8,059 nt of DNA from NCBI GenBank assembly GCA_030706285.1, contig JAUZOU010000126.1, positions 1 to 8,059 of the forward strand. Direction: 5' to 3'. A program made the translations under genes and the position numbers. The DNA comes from Bacteroidota bacterium (GTDB lineage: Bacteria > Bacteroidota > Bacteroidia > Bacteroidales > UBA1402). The notes under the pieces are model-generated. The model had not been told where the DNA came from. It ran no database searches and worked only from the letters and a program-made list of their open reading frames with translations. Shown in pieces: positions 1 to 6,528 of the stretch. The first letter of the stretch is position 1; every line of letters starts with the position of its first letter.

Positions 1-1079
1 ACCGGCGCTGACCATTGCCGGAAAAGATACAGCCAACTATACACTGATCCAGCCTACTGGTTTGAAGGCCTCTATCACAGGCAAGGAACTGACCGTGCCC
101 AATGCTTTGGCATTATCCAGAATCTATGATGGAACCAAAGTCGCTGCGATTAGCGGAACGCTCACCGGTATCGTCGGAAAAGATGACGTCAGACTTGCAG
201 ATACCACCGGCCTTTTTGCTCAAACCGGTATTGGTACGGACATCGCTGTCACACCAGCCTTGACCATTGCAGGAAATGACGCTGCCAATTATTCCCTCAC
301 TCAGCCATCCGGTCTCAAAGCCAGTATCACACCCAAGGAACTGACCGTTACCAACGCAGCGGCTCAATCAAAGATCTATGATGGTAAGACAACGGCCAAA
401 ATTCTTGGGTCATTGACCGGCATCATAGGAACAGAAAACGTGACCATCGCCGATTCGATTGGTGCTTTTGCTCAATCCGGTATTGGAACAGACATTTCCG
501 TCACTCCGGCCTTGACCATTGCCGGTTCGGACAAAGCCAACTATACCCTCACTCAGCCATCCGGTCTCAAAGCCAGTATCACACCGAAGGGACTGACTGT
601 TCCCAATGCAGCGGCTCAATCAAAGATCTATGATGGCAAGACGACAGCCAAAATTAAGGGAACCCTTACAGGTATTATCGGCGAAGAAAATGTTGTCCTG
701 GCTGATTCGACTGGCATTTTTGCTCAAACTGCCACAGGAACAACTATTGCGGTGACACCGGCGCTGACCATTGCCGGAAAAGATACAGCCAACTATACAC
801 TGATCCAGCCTACTGGTTTGAAGGCCTCTATCACAGGCAAGGAACTGACCGTGCCCAATGCTTTGGCATTATCCAAAATCTATGATGGAACCAAAGTCGC
901 TGCGATTAGCGGAACGCTCATCGGTATCGTCGGAAAAGATGACGTCAGACTTGCAGATACCACCGGCATTTTTGCTCAAACCGGTATCGGTACGGACATC
1001 GCTGTCACACCAGCCTTGACCATTGCAGGAAATGACGCTGCCAATTATTCCCTCACTCAGCCATCCGGTCTCAAAGCCA
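1..1079 (+). repeat. Higher-order direct repeat: 1-323 duplicated at 757-1079 (offset 756 nt = 3 units)
   Basis: Bases 1-323 and 757-1079 align without gaps and differ at only four positions: 120/876, 165/921, 212/968 and 232/988. Three changes alter the residue (Arg/Lys, Thr/Ile, Leu/Ile) and one is silent. The offset is exactly three 252-nt units, whereas neighbouring units differ far more from each other. The array therefore has an A-B-C-A order that looks like duplication of a three-unit block. Identity stops abruptly at 324. Confidence 0.92.
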
Positions 1080-1390
1080 AAATCACACCGAAGGAACTGA
1101 CCGTTGCCAATGCGGCGGCTCAATCCAAAACCTATGACGGAACGACAAAAGCCAAAATTAGCGGAGCCACATTAAAAGGTATCGTTGGCTCAGAAAATGT
1201 GATCCTGACAAATGATACAATAGGTACTTTTGCCCAATCCGGTATTGGAACAGATATACCAGTTGCTTCTGCTATGGAACTATCCGGTAATGATATAGCA
1301 AATTATACCTTAACCCAGCCGGGCTATCTTATAGCATCCATCACAACTCTGCAAGTGGCTGTTACCGAACCTACTGTCATACCCGATAAG
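1..1390 (+). repeat. In-frame tandem array of 252-nt YDG repeat units
   Basis: The YDG-motif codons start at 122, 374, 626, 878 and 1130, giving a strict 252-nt (84-codon) period. The partial copy at 1-121 matches the tail of the third unit. The fifth unit is slightly longer (261 nt to the next motif at 1391) and more diverged. Adjacent units share long identical blocks: for instance, the block around 299-334 recurs around 551-586, and the block around 359-385 recurs at 611-637. The array continues off the left edge, so its total copy number is unknown. Confidence 0.93.
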
Positions 1391-2674
1391 GTGTACGACG
1401 GAAATCCACAGGCTGATGTTATGGCCGGTTTTTTAAAGAACATTACCCCGGAGGATTCCGGAAAAGTCTTTATTACAGCCATCGCCGTCTACTCCGATTC
1501 AACAGCTGGCACTGACAAAACAATAACCATCAGCTATGTCCTTTCCGGCCCTGCCGCCGGCAATTATGCAGCTCCGCCATCCGTAACTTATTTAGTCAAA
1601 GCGGCAGCTATCAAACCCAAGCAACTAACCATTACAGCACCTACATTAATTATGAACAAAATGATAGATGGAACTACTGCTGCTGAAATAACTGACATTG
1701 GTCAGTTATTAGGTGTGGAACGTGTTGACACAGACAAGGTGACTGTTTCAGCAACAGCCAATTACGACACGGCTGCCGTCGGAATCAATAAAAAGATCAC
1801 TGTTTCATATACATTAAGTGGTGCTGCAAGTGCCAATTACATTGCCCCGATCGATACTGTTCTGACTGGAGCGAAGATTTCGGATTACATAGCACTAAGT
1901 CCTGTAGAAATAACGACTGCCGGTTGTGAAGGCCATAATCTTGAAGTGCCCTATAAGATCTTAACAGGTACACCGACTCAATTCAAACTAACGTTTGATG
2001 ATGAAGCACAAAAAGCAGGAATTGAAAATATGGCCTTTACAGAATTACCAACCACTGACTCAACTGGGATTTTACCCATTTTAGTTCCGGAAGGGACTCC
2101 TGACGGCACATACATAGGATCTTTGCAATTGCAAAATGAACTTGGTGTGGCAAGTCCCGAATACCCATTCCAGTTTGTCGTCAACCTTTCGACTGACTAC
2201 ATAGTTGTCAAATTCATCGATGTTATCTTGTGCGATAACAGCAGCGAACGTTTCGCTTCCTACCAATGGTATAAAGATGGAGTTGAAATAAAAGGAGCAA
2301 CAAAACAATTTTATTGTGATCCTTCGGGATATCTGGTCGGTTCCTATTCATTAAAGGTTATTACAACCGATGGAAAAACCATTTATTCATGTCCTAAAGT
2401 TCTGAATAATAAGGTAGCAAAAAGTGTCGTTGTATCACCTAGCTCATTGAAGTTGAATCAGAAACTCACCGTCCAATTGACTGGCTTCAATTATAAGGAG
2501 TTACAAAATGCCGAATTAACTGTCTATGACGCTCAGGGAATCATGATCTATCATTCCGGCAAAGTTAATGAACTGAATCAAGTGACACTTCCGGCTGTTC
2601 CTGGAGTTTATATCGGTCATTTATCTTCAGAAAGAGGTATCAATGAAGTATTTAAAGTCGTTGTCGAAAAATAA
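1..2674 (+). CDS. Large YDG/MBG-repeat surface protein with T9SS-like C-terminal sorting domain (5' partial)
   Basis: The reading frame is open from base 2 to the stop at 2672-2674 (890 codons seen), so the true start lies upstream; the TTG at 62 is only an internal Leu codon. Residues about 1-460 are near-identical 84-residue repeats, each with a (I/T)YDG motif (residues 41, 125, 209, 293, 377), an FAQ(T/S) strand, an ALTIAG-type strand and an ANY(S/T)L strand. This is the pattern of YDG/MBG beta-sandwich domains of bacterial adhesin-like proteins. Two diverged copies follow (VYDG at 464, MIDG at 554), then a spacer module (about 635-740), an Ig-like segment with QWYKDG at 755-760 and several Cys, and residues 808-890 with the ELTVYDAQG...PGVYIGHL...KVVVEK layout of a T9SS type A sorting domain. 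By inference it is exported by Sec, then T9SS, and anchored at or released from the cell surface. Ligand unknown. Family assignment is firm; adhesion is plausible but not shown. Confidence 0.9.
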   Translation, partial: PALTIAGKDTANYTLIQPTGLKASITGKELTVPNALALSRIYDGTKVAAISGTLTGIVGKDDVRLADTTGLFAQTGIGTDIAVTPALTIAGNDAANYSLTQPSGLKASITPKELTVTNAAAQSKIYDGKTTAKILGSLTGIIGTENVTIADSIGAFAQSGIGTDISVTPALTIAGSDKANYTLTQPSGLKASITPKGLTVPNAAAQSKIYDGKTTAKIKGTLTGIIGEENVVLADSTGIFAQTATGTTIAVTPALTIAGKDTANYTLIQPTGLKASITGKELTVPNALALSKIYDGTKVAAISGTLIGIVGKDDVRLADTTGIFAQTGIGTDIAVTPALTIAGNDAANYSLTQPSGLKAKITPKELTVANAAAQSKTYDGTTKAKISGATLKGIVGSENVILTNDTIGTFAQSGIGTDIPVASAMELSGNDIANYTLTQPGYLIASITTLQVAVTEPTVIPDKVYDGNPQADVMAGFLKNITPEDSGKVFITAIAVYSDSTAGTDKTITISYVLSGPAAGNYAAPPSVTYLVKAAAIKPKQLTITAPTLIMNKMIDGTTAAEITDIGQLLGVERVDTDKVTVSATANYDTAAVGINKKITVSYTLSGAASANYIAPIDTVLTGAKISDYIALSPVEITTAGCEGHNLEVPYKILTGTPTQFKLTFDDEAQKAGIENMAFTELPTTDSTGILPILVPEGTPDGTYIGSLQLQNELGVASPEYPFQFVVNLSTDYIVVKFIDVILCDNSSERFASYQWYKDGVEIKGATKQFYCDPSGYLVGSYSLKVITTDGKTIYSCPKVLNNKVAKSVVVSPSSLKLNQKLTVQLTGFNYKELQNAELTVYDAQGIMIYHSGKVNELNQVTLPAVPGVYIGHLSSERGINEVFKVVVEK

Positions 2675-2686
2675 TTACGCTGAAAC

Positions 2687-4381
2687 ATGAAAAAACAACT
2701 TATCATAATATACTGCTTTTTAGCTGTCGGTATGCTCCATGCGCAAGAATCAGGTCATTACCTCCATTTCAACGCAGGTGGAGGATTGAACAACCTTTCC
2801 TATCAACTTCAAAACGGAACGCAACAAGGCCGGCTAGGATATACCGTCAATGCAGCTTATAGCTTCTTTTTCATGCCACAACTTGGCATTCAAAGCGGCA
2901 TCGGGTTACAAACCTACTCAGCAGCTTCTTCAATCAATTATTTAACCACTTCTTCTGAAACAGATGTCAATGGCGATCCGTTTGTACTAAGTACATTATA
3001 CAAAAACTGGAAGGAGAAACAGCAAACCTTGTTTCTTGACATTCCGTTGACGATTCAATACCGCCGCTATTTGAATGATAAAATTGGCTTACTGGCGTCT
3101 GCCGGTGCAAAAATAGCCATACCTTTATCTGCCTCCTATAAGTCGGAGTCTGGCAAAATTACTACAACCGGCTATTATAAACAATGGAACATCACGTTGG
3201 ACGACTTGCCACAATATGGTTTTACGACACCAATAAACCGCTTTGAAGGTGATTATACGTTTAAAAATACCTATTCAGCCATCGCTGATCTGGGTGGATT
3301 ATATAAATTATCAAATAAAACAGATCTTTACGTAGGCGGCTATGTAAACTATGGACTCAACAATATTCTGAAGGCTGATTCGAAAGTGGTTTACCAGATG
3401 AATGGTACGTATAACGGCATTCTCGCCTCCAATCAAACTGATAAAGTTATACCTATCTCGTTTGGATTAAAAATCGGAATATACTTAAACATTGGCAAAA
3501 CCAACGGCATCAGGTATAGACATGAGCAACTCAAACCGGCAGTGCTTGCTCAAACCACCGATACAACGAAGGAAAACACGGTTACCGAAACCATAACACC
3601 CGAACAGCCCGTTCTGGCTTCGATAAACAACGATTCCATCAAGACAGCTGAAGCATTTGAAAAAACCAAAACAATTGCCGGAACTGTCAACCTGAAGTTT
3701 AACTATAACTCAGCTAAATCGTTAAGTACCGAGCAAGACAAGCTGTTAGCTCTCAGCGTCCTACTTAAAGAAAATCCTACTATCGCTCTTGATCTGATCG
3801 GTCATACGTGCAATATCGGTTCAAGGGAAGCCAATCGCAAGGTCGGTCTGAAACGTGCCGAAACTGTTAAGCAGTTGTTTATTGAACATGGTACTCCAGC
3901 ATCACAATTAAGGACAGAAAGTAAAGCTTTTGATGAACCGCTCGTTCCGAATACATCCAACGAGAATCGCCAAAAGAACAGAAGGGTTGAGATTAAACCG
4001 GAACTCTTACAGGCAAACAGCCAGGCCATTGGTAAAGCCCGGGAACTGGCAAAGGAAATTGCATTTATGTTCCATTTCAACAGAGTTAAGCCTATCAATT
4101 CTGAAAATGAACAGGTTAAGGCATTAAGCAATATTATGATCGCCAATCCGGATATCACACTAAAACTAACAGGTCATACCTGTAACATCGGTAGCCGGAC
4201 AATCAATCTGAAGATCGGTTTGAATCGGGCTCTTGCTGTTAAACAACTCTTTATAAAGAACGGTGTACCGGCTATTCAGATTATCACTGAAAGCAACGCT
4301 TTTGACGTACCACTGGTTCCGAATACATCTGTACACAATCGTATGAAAAACAGAAGAGTCGAACTGGAAATCGTCAAATAA
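2687..4381 (+). CDS. Outer-membrane beta-barrel protein with two tandem OmpA-like domains
   Basis: This 564-residue protein starts with a typical Sec signal peptide (MKKQ, hydrophobic core, LHA at 17-19 before QE). Residues about 21-270 alternate aromatic and polar residues with Gly-rich turns, as in the OMP_b-brl type barrel of Bacteroidota. A Thr/Glu/Pro-rich linker (about 285-330) leads to OmpA domain 1 (about 334-437) and OmpA domain 2 (about 458-564). Both keep GHTCNIGS (372-379, 496-503), an Arg in the following helix (KRA at 389-391, NRA at 513-515), PLVPNTS and the terminal NRRVE signature. OmpA-like domains bind the diaminopimelate of peptidoglycan, so the protein probably ties the outer membrane to the wall. 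The Asp of the usual GHTD motif is Cys in both domains. It starts 12 bases after the repeat-protein gene, suggesting one operon, and ends at a strong terminator. Start ATG chosen because it gives the signal peptide. Family firm; partnership with the upstream protein inferred. Confidence 0.9.
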   Translation: MKKQLIIIYCFLAVGMLHAQESGHYLHFNAGGGLNNLSYQLQNGTQQGRLGYTVNAAYSFFFMPQLGIQSGIGLQTYSAASSINYLTTSSETDVNGDPFVLSTLYKNWKEKQQTLFLDIPLTIQYRRYLNDKIGLLASAGAKIAIPLSASYKSESGKITTTGYYKQWNITLDDLPQYGFTTPINRFEGDYTFKNTYSAIADLGGLYKLSNKTDLYVGGYVNYGLNNILKADSKVVYQMNGTYNGILASNQTDKVIPISFGLKIGIYLNIGKTNGIRYRHEQLKPAVLAQTTDTTKENTVTETITPEQPVLASINNDSIKTAEAFEKTKTIAGTVNLKFNYNSAKSLSTEQDKLLALSVLLKENPTIALDLIGHTCNIGSREANRKVGLKRAETVKQLFIEHGTPASQLRTESKAFDEPLVPNTSNENRQKNRRVEIKPELLQANSQAIGKARELAKEIAFMFHFNRVKPINSENEQVKALSNIMIANPDITLKLTGHTCNIGSRTINLKIGLNRALAVKQLFIKNGVPAIQIITESNAFDVPLVPNTSVHNRMKNRRVELEIVK

Positions 4382-4400
4382 TCGAATCATCCTAAAGCCA

Positions 4401-4446
4401 AAAAAGTGCCTCTAAGCTATTTGCTTATGAGGCACTTTTTATTTTT
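4401..4446 (+). terminator. Strong intrinsic terminator, probably bidirectional
   Basis: Bases 4401-4412 (AAAAAGTGCCTC) pair perfectly with 4429-4440 (GAGGCACTTTTT). The stem extends through TAAGC 4413-4417 and GCTTA 4423-4427, with one bulged T at 4428 and a five-base loop. T-rich sequence follows (to 4447), 20 bases after the stop of the OmpA gene. Because the stem is flanked by A on the left and T on the right, it can also end transcripts from the convergent minus-strand nitroreductase gene. Confidence 0.92.
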
Positions 4447-4579
4447 TAGGGGTTCCATCGTCAAAATAAACAACCCTGTAGTAAGCCCCTGGGTATTAAA
4501 TGAAATAGACATTACTTCCGGCCAATGGTTGGCGTATTGAACCACTTTATGAATAAAACCGTCAAGAGTCCTTAATAAC

Positions 4580-5224
4580 TTATTTCTTAGGATAGCCAAC
4601 TGGGTGGTTCAGCCAGATAATCTGTGAATCTTTCAGTTTCAATGCTGTGCGAAGGCCACTCTGATCCATACCGGCCCGAGGCCATGTTGCAAGACCAAGA
4701 CCGGCACAGCAAACCGAGATATTTTGAGAGACAATACCTGCATCCAGACAGCTCATTTCAGCCAGATGCTTATTTTGCTCCGTATTCGACGGATTGTAAT
4801 TTCGATAGTTGGATAAATCACTTACTAGCAGTAAATAAACGGAAGTACCGGCCTGACGGCCCATCATCGATCTGATATCCTGTGAAGTTACTTGCTTGAG
4901 GCTGTTCGTCACCGCATCATAGAGGTAAGCACCATCAGACAGACAAACATAAATACCAACATCCTGTGAATTCATGGCTGATGGTGCCGTCTTTTTTCCA
5001 TTCGGCCGGTTAATTCCGTTTGCAGCCCACAGCACATCCGACAAATCCTGCATGGAAAGGGGCGTTGAGTCATATTCACGGATGGTCTGGCGTTGTTGAA
5101 ACGCTTCCATGACCGTCACTCCCCGGACTTTACTGTGTTCATTCAACTGGATGATCTTTGCATCCTGAGCATTTAAACTGAACAAACCAATGGTAAATAA
5201 GCCAACTAACGAAAGATGTTTCAT
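4580..5224 (-). CDS. Exported nitroreductase family protein (SagB/ThcOx-like)
   Basis: The product is 214 residues from the ATG at 5222-5224. An in-frame ATG three codons upstream (5231-5233) is also possible; the shorter form gives a cleaner signal peptide, MKHLSLVGLFTIGLFSLNAQ. Numbered from the longer start, the mature part has the nitroreductase features: QRQTIREYD (47-55, N-terminal FMN phosphate contacts), an LSDVLWAANGINR helix (64-76), KTAPSAMNSQ (81-90), LDAGIVSQNI (163-172), a GLGLATWP stretch (178-185) and the closing HPVGYP (210-215). The fold binds FMN and catalyses NAD(P)H- or other-donor-dependent redox reactions, normally as a dimer. Substrate unknown. Length fits the small secreted Bacteroidota group of this family. 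It is transcribed alone, convergent to the OmpA gene and divergent from the SDR gene; no clean TAnnTTTG promoter was found on its strand. Family confident; physiological role unknown. Confidence 0.88.
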   Translation of the reverse strand: MKHLSLVGLFTIGLFSLNAQDAKIIQLNEHSKVRGVTVMEAFQQRQTIREYDSTPLSMQDLSDVLWAANGINRPNGKKTAPSAMNSQDVGIYVCLSDGAYLYDAVTNSLKQVTSQDIRSMMGRQAGTSVYLLLVSDLSNYRNYNPSNTEQNKHLAEMSCLDAGIVSQNISVCCAGLGLATWPRAGMDQSGLRTALKLKDSQIIWLNHPVGYPKK

Positions 5225-5436
5225 ACTGATCATTTTTTATCTACTAAACCAGCCATTTTAGAAAAAAGTTCTTCATGCGTTAACAGACATTTGACTGTGT
5301 CAATGCCAAACAGTTTGCTTCCAGATTAAAAATTTAAAAAAAGTCCAGCCTTATTTTGCCATCAACGGCAACGTTTCTTCTGACCCTGTATCCGCAAAAA
5401 AACGGAAGGATGGAGGCTTTCTTGTTTTCCTTTTTT

Positions 5437-5465
5437 TTGCATAGCACAAATATATGCTACATTTG
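5437..5465 (+). promoter_or_regulatory. Bacteroidota-type promoter (TTG / TAnnTTTG) for the SDR gene
   Basis: TACATTTG at 5458-5465 matches the Bacteroidota -7 consensus TAnnTTTG exactly. A TTG at 5437-5439, at the end of a T-run, lies 18 bases upstream as a -33 element. Transcription would start near 5470, about 25 bases before the ATG at 5496. The rest of the intergenic stretch 5234-5436 is A/T-rich with only short weak hairpins (around 5356-5371 and 5391-5406); no gene was seen in it. Confidence 0.7.
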
Positions 5466-5495
5466 CTTATAATAAACTAAGGTTTGCCCGTTGAA

Positions 5496-6497
5496 ATGAA
5501 AAAAATGCTCGTTACAGGAGCCAGTGGCTTTATCGGAAGCTTTTACGTGGATGAAGCCTTGAAAAGAGGCTGGGACGTCTGGGCTGGCATTCGCCGGCAC
5601 AGCAACCGCGCCTTTCTGACAGATCCGTCAATCCACTTGATTGATCTGAATTACGGCAATGGCTTGCAACAGCAAATTGAGCAGCATGTGGCACAATATG
5701 GCAAATGGGAGTGCGTCATTCACTGTGCCGGCATCACAAAGAGCCCAGATGAAGCCGATTTCTACAACATCAACTACGAATATACAAAGCAGCTGATCGA
5801 TGCGCTGAGAAACAGTGGCAATACACCATCCATCTTCATCTTCATGAGCAGTATGGCTGCTTATGGCCCTGGAGATGAAAAGCATTATACGCCCCTTCGC
5901 TCAGACAGTACACCACAACCGAATACAGCCTACGGAAAAAGCAAACTGATAGCTGAACAATATCTCCAGTCTTTGCCTGATTTTCCATACATCATTCTAA
6001 GGCCAACCGGCGTCTACGGACCCAGAGAAAGAGATTATTATGTCATGGCTAAAATGGTTCAAAGAGGGGTGGATGTAGCCTTAGGTTTTAAACCGCAATT
6101 GCTTAATTTTATTTATATCAAGGACTTAGTGAACGTTTGCTTTTCAGCCATTGAATCGCCTCTGCATAATAAAGACTGGTTTGTGGCAGACGGGGATATT
6201 TATACCTCAAAAGCCTATACTGATATCGTAAAAAATGTGCTGCATAAAAAGCATGTGTTCAGGATCACTTTTCCGTTATTTGTGGTTCACCTCATCTCTG
6301 TTTTTGGTGCCTTGTTCTGCAAAGTCACCGGAAAGCCATCGCTCATCAGTCCGGATAAAATCAGGATCATGAAGCAACGGAACTGGACTTGTGACATTAC
6401 TCCTCTCGAAAGAGACCTTGGATTCAAAGCCAGTTATAACCTTCAGCAGGGTATGGAAGAAACCATTGTCTGGTATAAGGAAAATGGCTGGTTGTAA
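5496..6497 (+). CDS. NAD(P)-dependent epimerase/dehydratase-type extended SDR
   Basis: The protein has 333 residues, starting at the ATG at 5496 (MKKMLVTGASG). An in-frame TTG at 5484 would add four residues but is less likely. It is a cytosolic Rossmann-fold enzyme of the extended short-chain dehydrogenase/reductase family. The nucleotide-binding glycine motif TGASGFIG is at 7-14, CAGITKSP follows the fourth strand (77-84), SSMAAYGPG (118-126) supplies the catalytic Ser, and YGKSK (146-150) has the catalytic Tyr and Lys. RPTGVYGPRE follows as in sugar epimerases and 3-beta-HSD-like members. The C-terminal part has a hydrophobic stretch (FPLFVVHLISVFGALF) that could contact membrane or lipid substrate. 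The substrate (nucleotide sugar, sterol-like or other) cannot be read from the sequence. The alpha/beta-hydrolase gene starts 31 bases downstream, so the two are probably co-transcribed from the promoter at 5437-5465. Confidence 0.9.
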   Translation: MKKMLVTGASGFIGSFYVDEALKRGWDVWAGIRRHSNRAFLTDPSIHLIDLNYGNGLQQQIEQHVAQYGKWECVIHCAGITKSPDEADFYNINYEYTKQLIDALRNSGNTPSIFIFMSSMAAYGPGDEKHYTPLRSDSTPQPNTAYGKSKLIAEQYLQSLPDFPYIILRPTGVYGPRERDYYVMAKMVQRGVDVALGFKPQLLNFIYIKDLVNVCFSAIESPLHNKDWFVADGDIYTSKAYTDIVKNVLHKKHVFRITFPLFVVHLISVFGALFCKVTGKPSLISPDKIRIMKQRNWTCDITPLERDLGFKASYNLQQGMEETIVWYKENGWL

Positions 6498-6528
6498 CTA
6501 AACTGATTCGACTAATTCAAACCATCTT

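Noticed and set aside
113..1123. Three antisense open frames (113-367, 410-619, 869-1123) of similar sequence inside the repeat array
   Set aside because: They recur because the sense repeats recur in the same phase; their translations have no recognisable domain, signal peptide or start context. They are shadows of the YDG array.
1..4446. Possible phase-variable or diversity-generating element acting on the repeat gene
   Set aside because: No reverse transcriptase, template repeat, invertase or short homopolymeric tract suited to slippage was found in the window; ordinary recombination between repeats is sufficient.
4417..4599. 60-codon minus-strand open frame between the terminator and the nitroreductase gene
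   Set aside because: It starts inside the nitroreductase coding end, stops inside the terminator stem, and its product resembles nothing I recognise. The stretch 4447-4579 is treated as non-coding 3' sequence, though a decayed gene remnant cannot be excluded.
4624..4875. 83-codon plus-strand open frame
   Set aside because: It lies wholly antisense to the nitroreductase gene, which has clear family motifs; its own translation shows no domain.
5356..5406. Two short hairpins (TTGCC/GGCAA and TCCG/CGGA) in the divergent intergenic region
   Set aside because: Stems of four to five base pairs without a T-run or a conserved motif; no support for a riboswitch, terminator or operator.
5439..5459. 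Inverted repeats GCATA/TATGC and TAGCA/TGCTA around the SDR promoter
   Set aside because: Half-sites of five bases with mutually exclusive pairings in A/T-rich DNA; too weak to call an operator, although the position between the -33 and -7 elements is suggestive.
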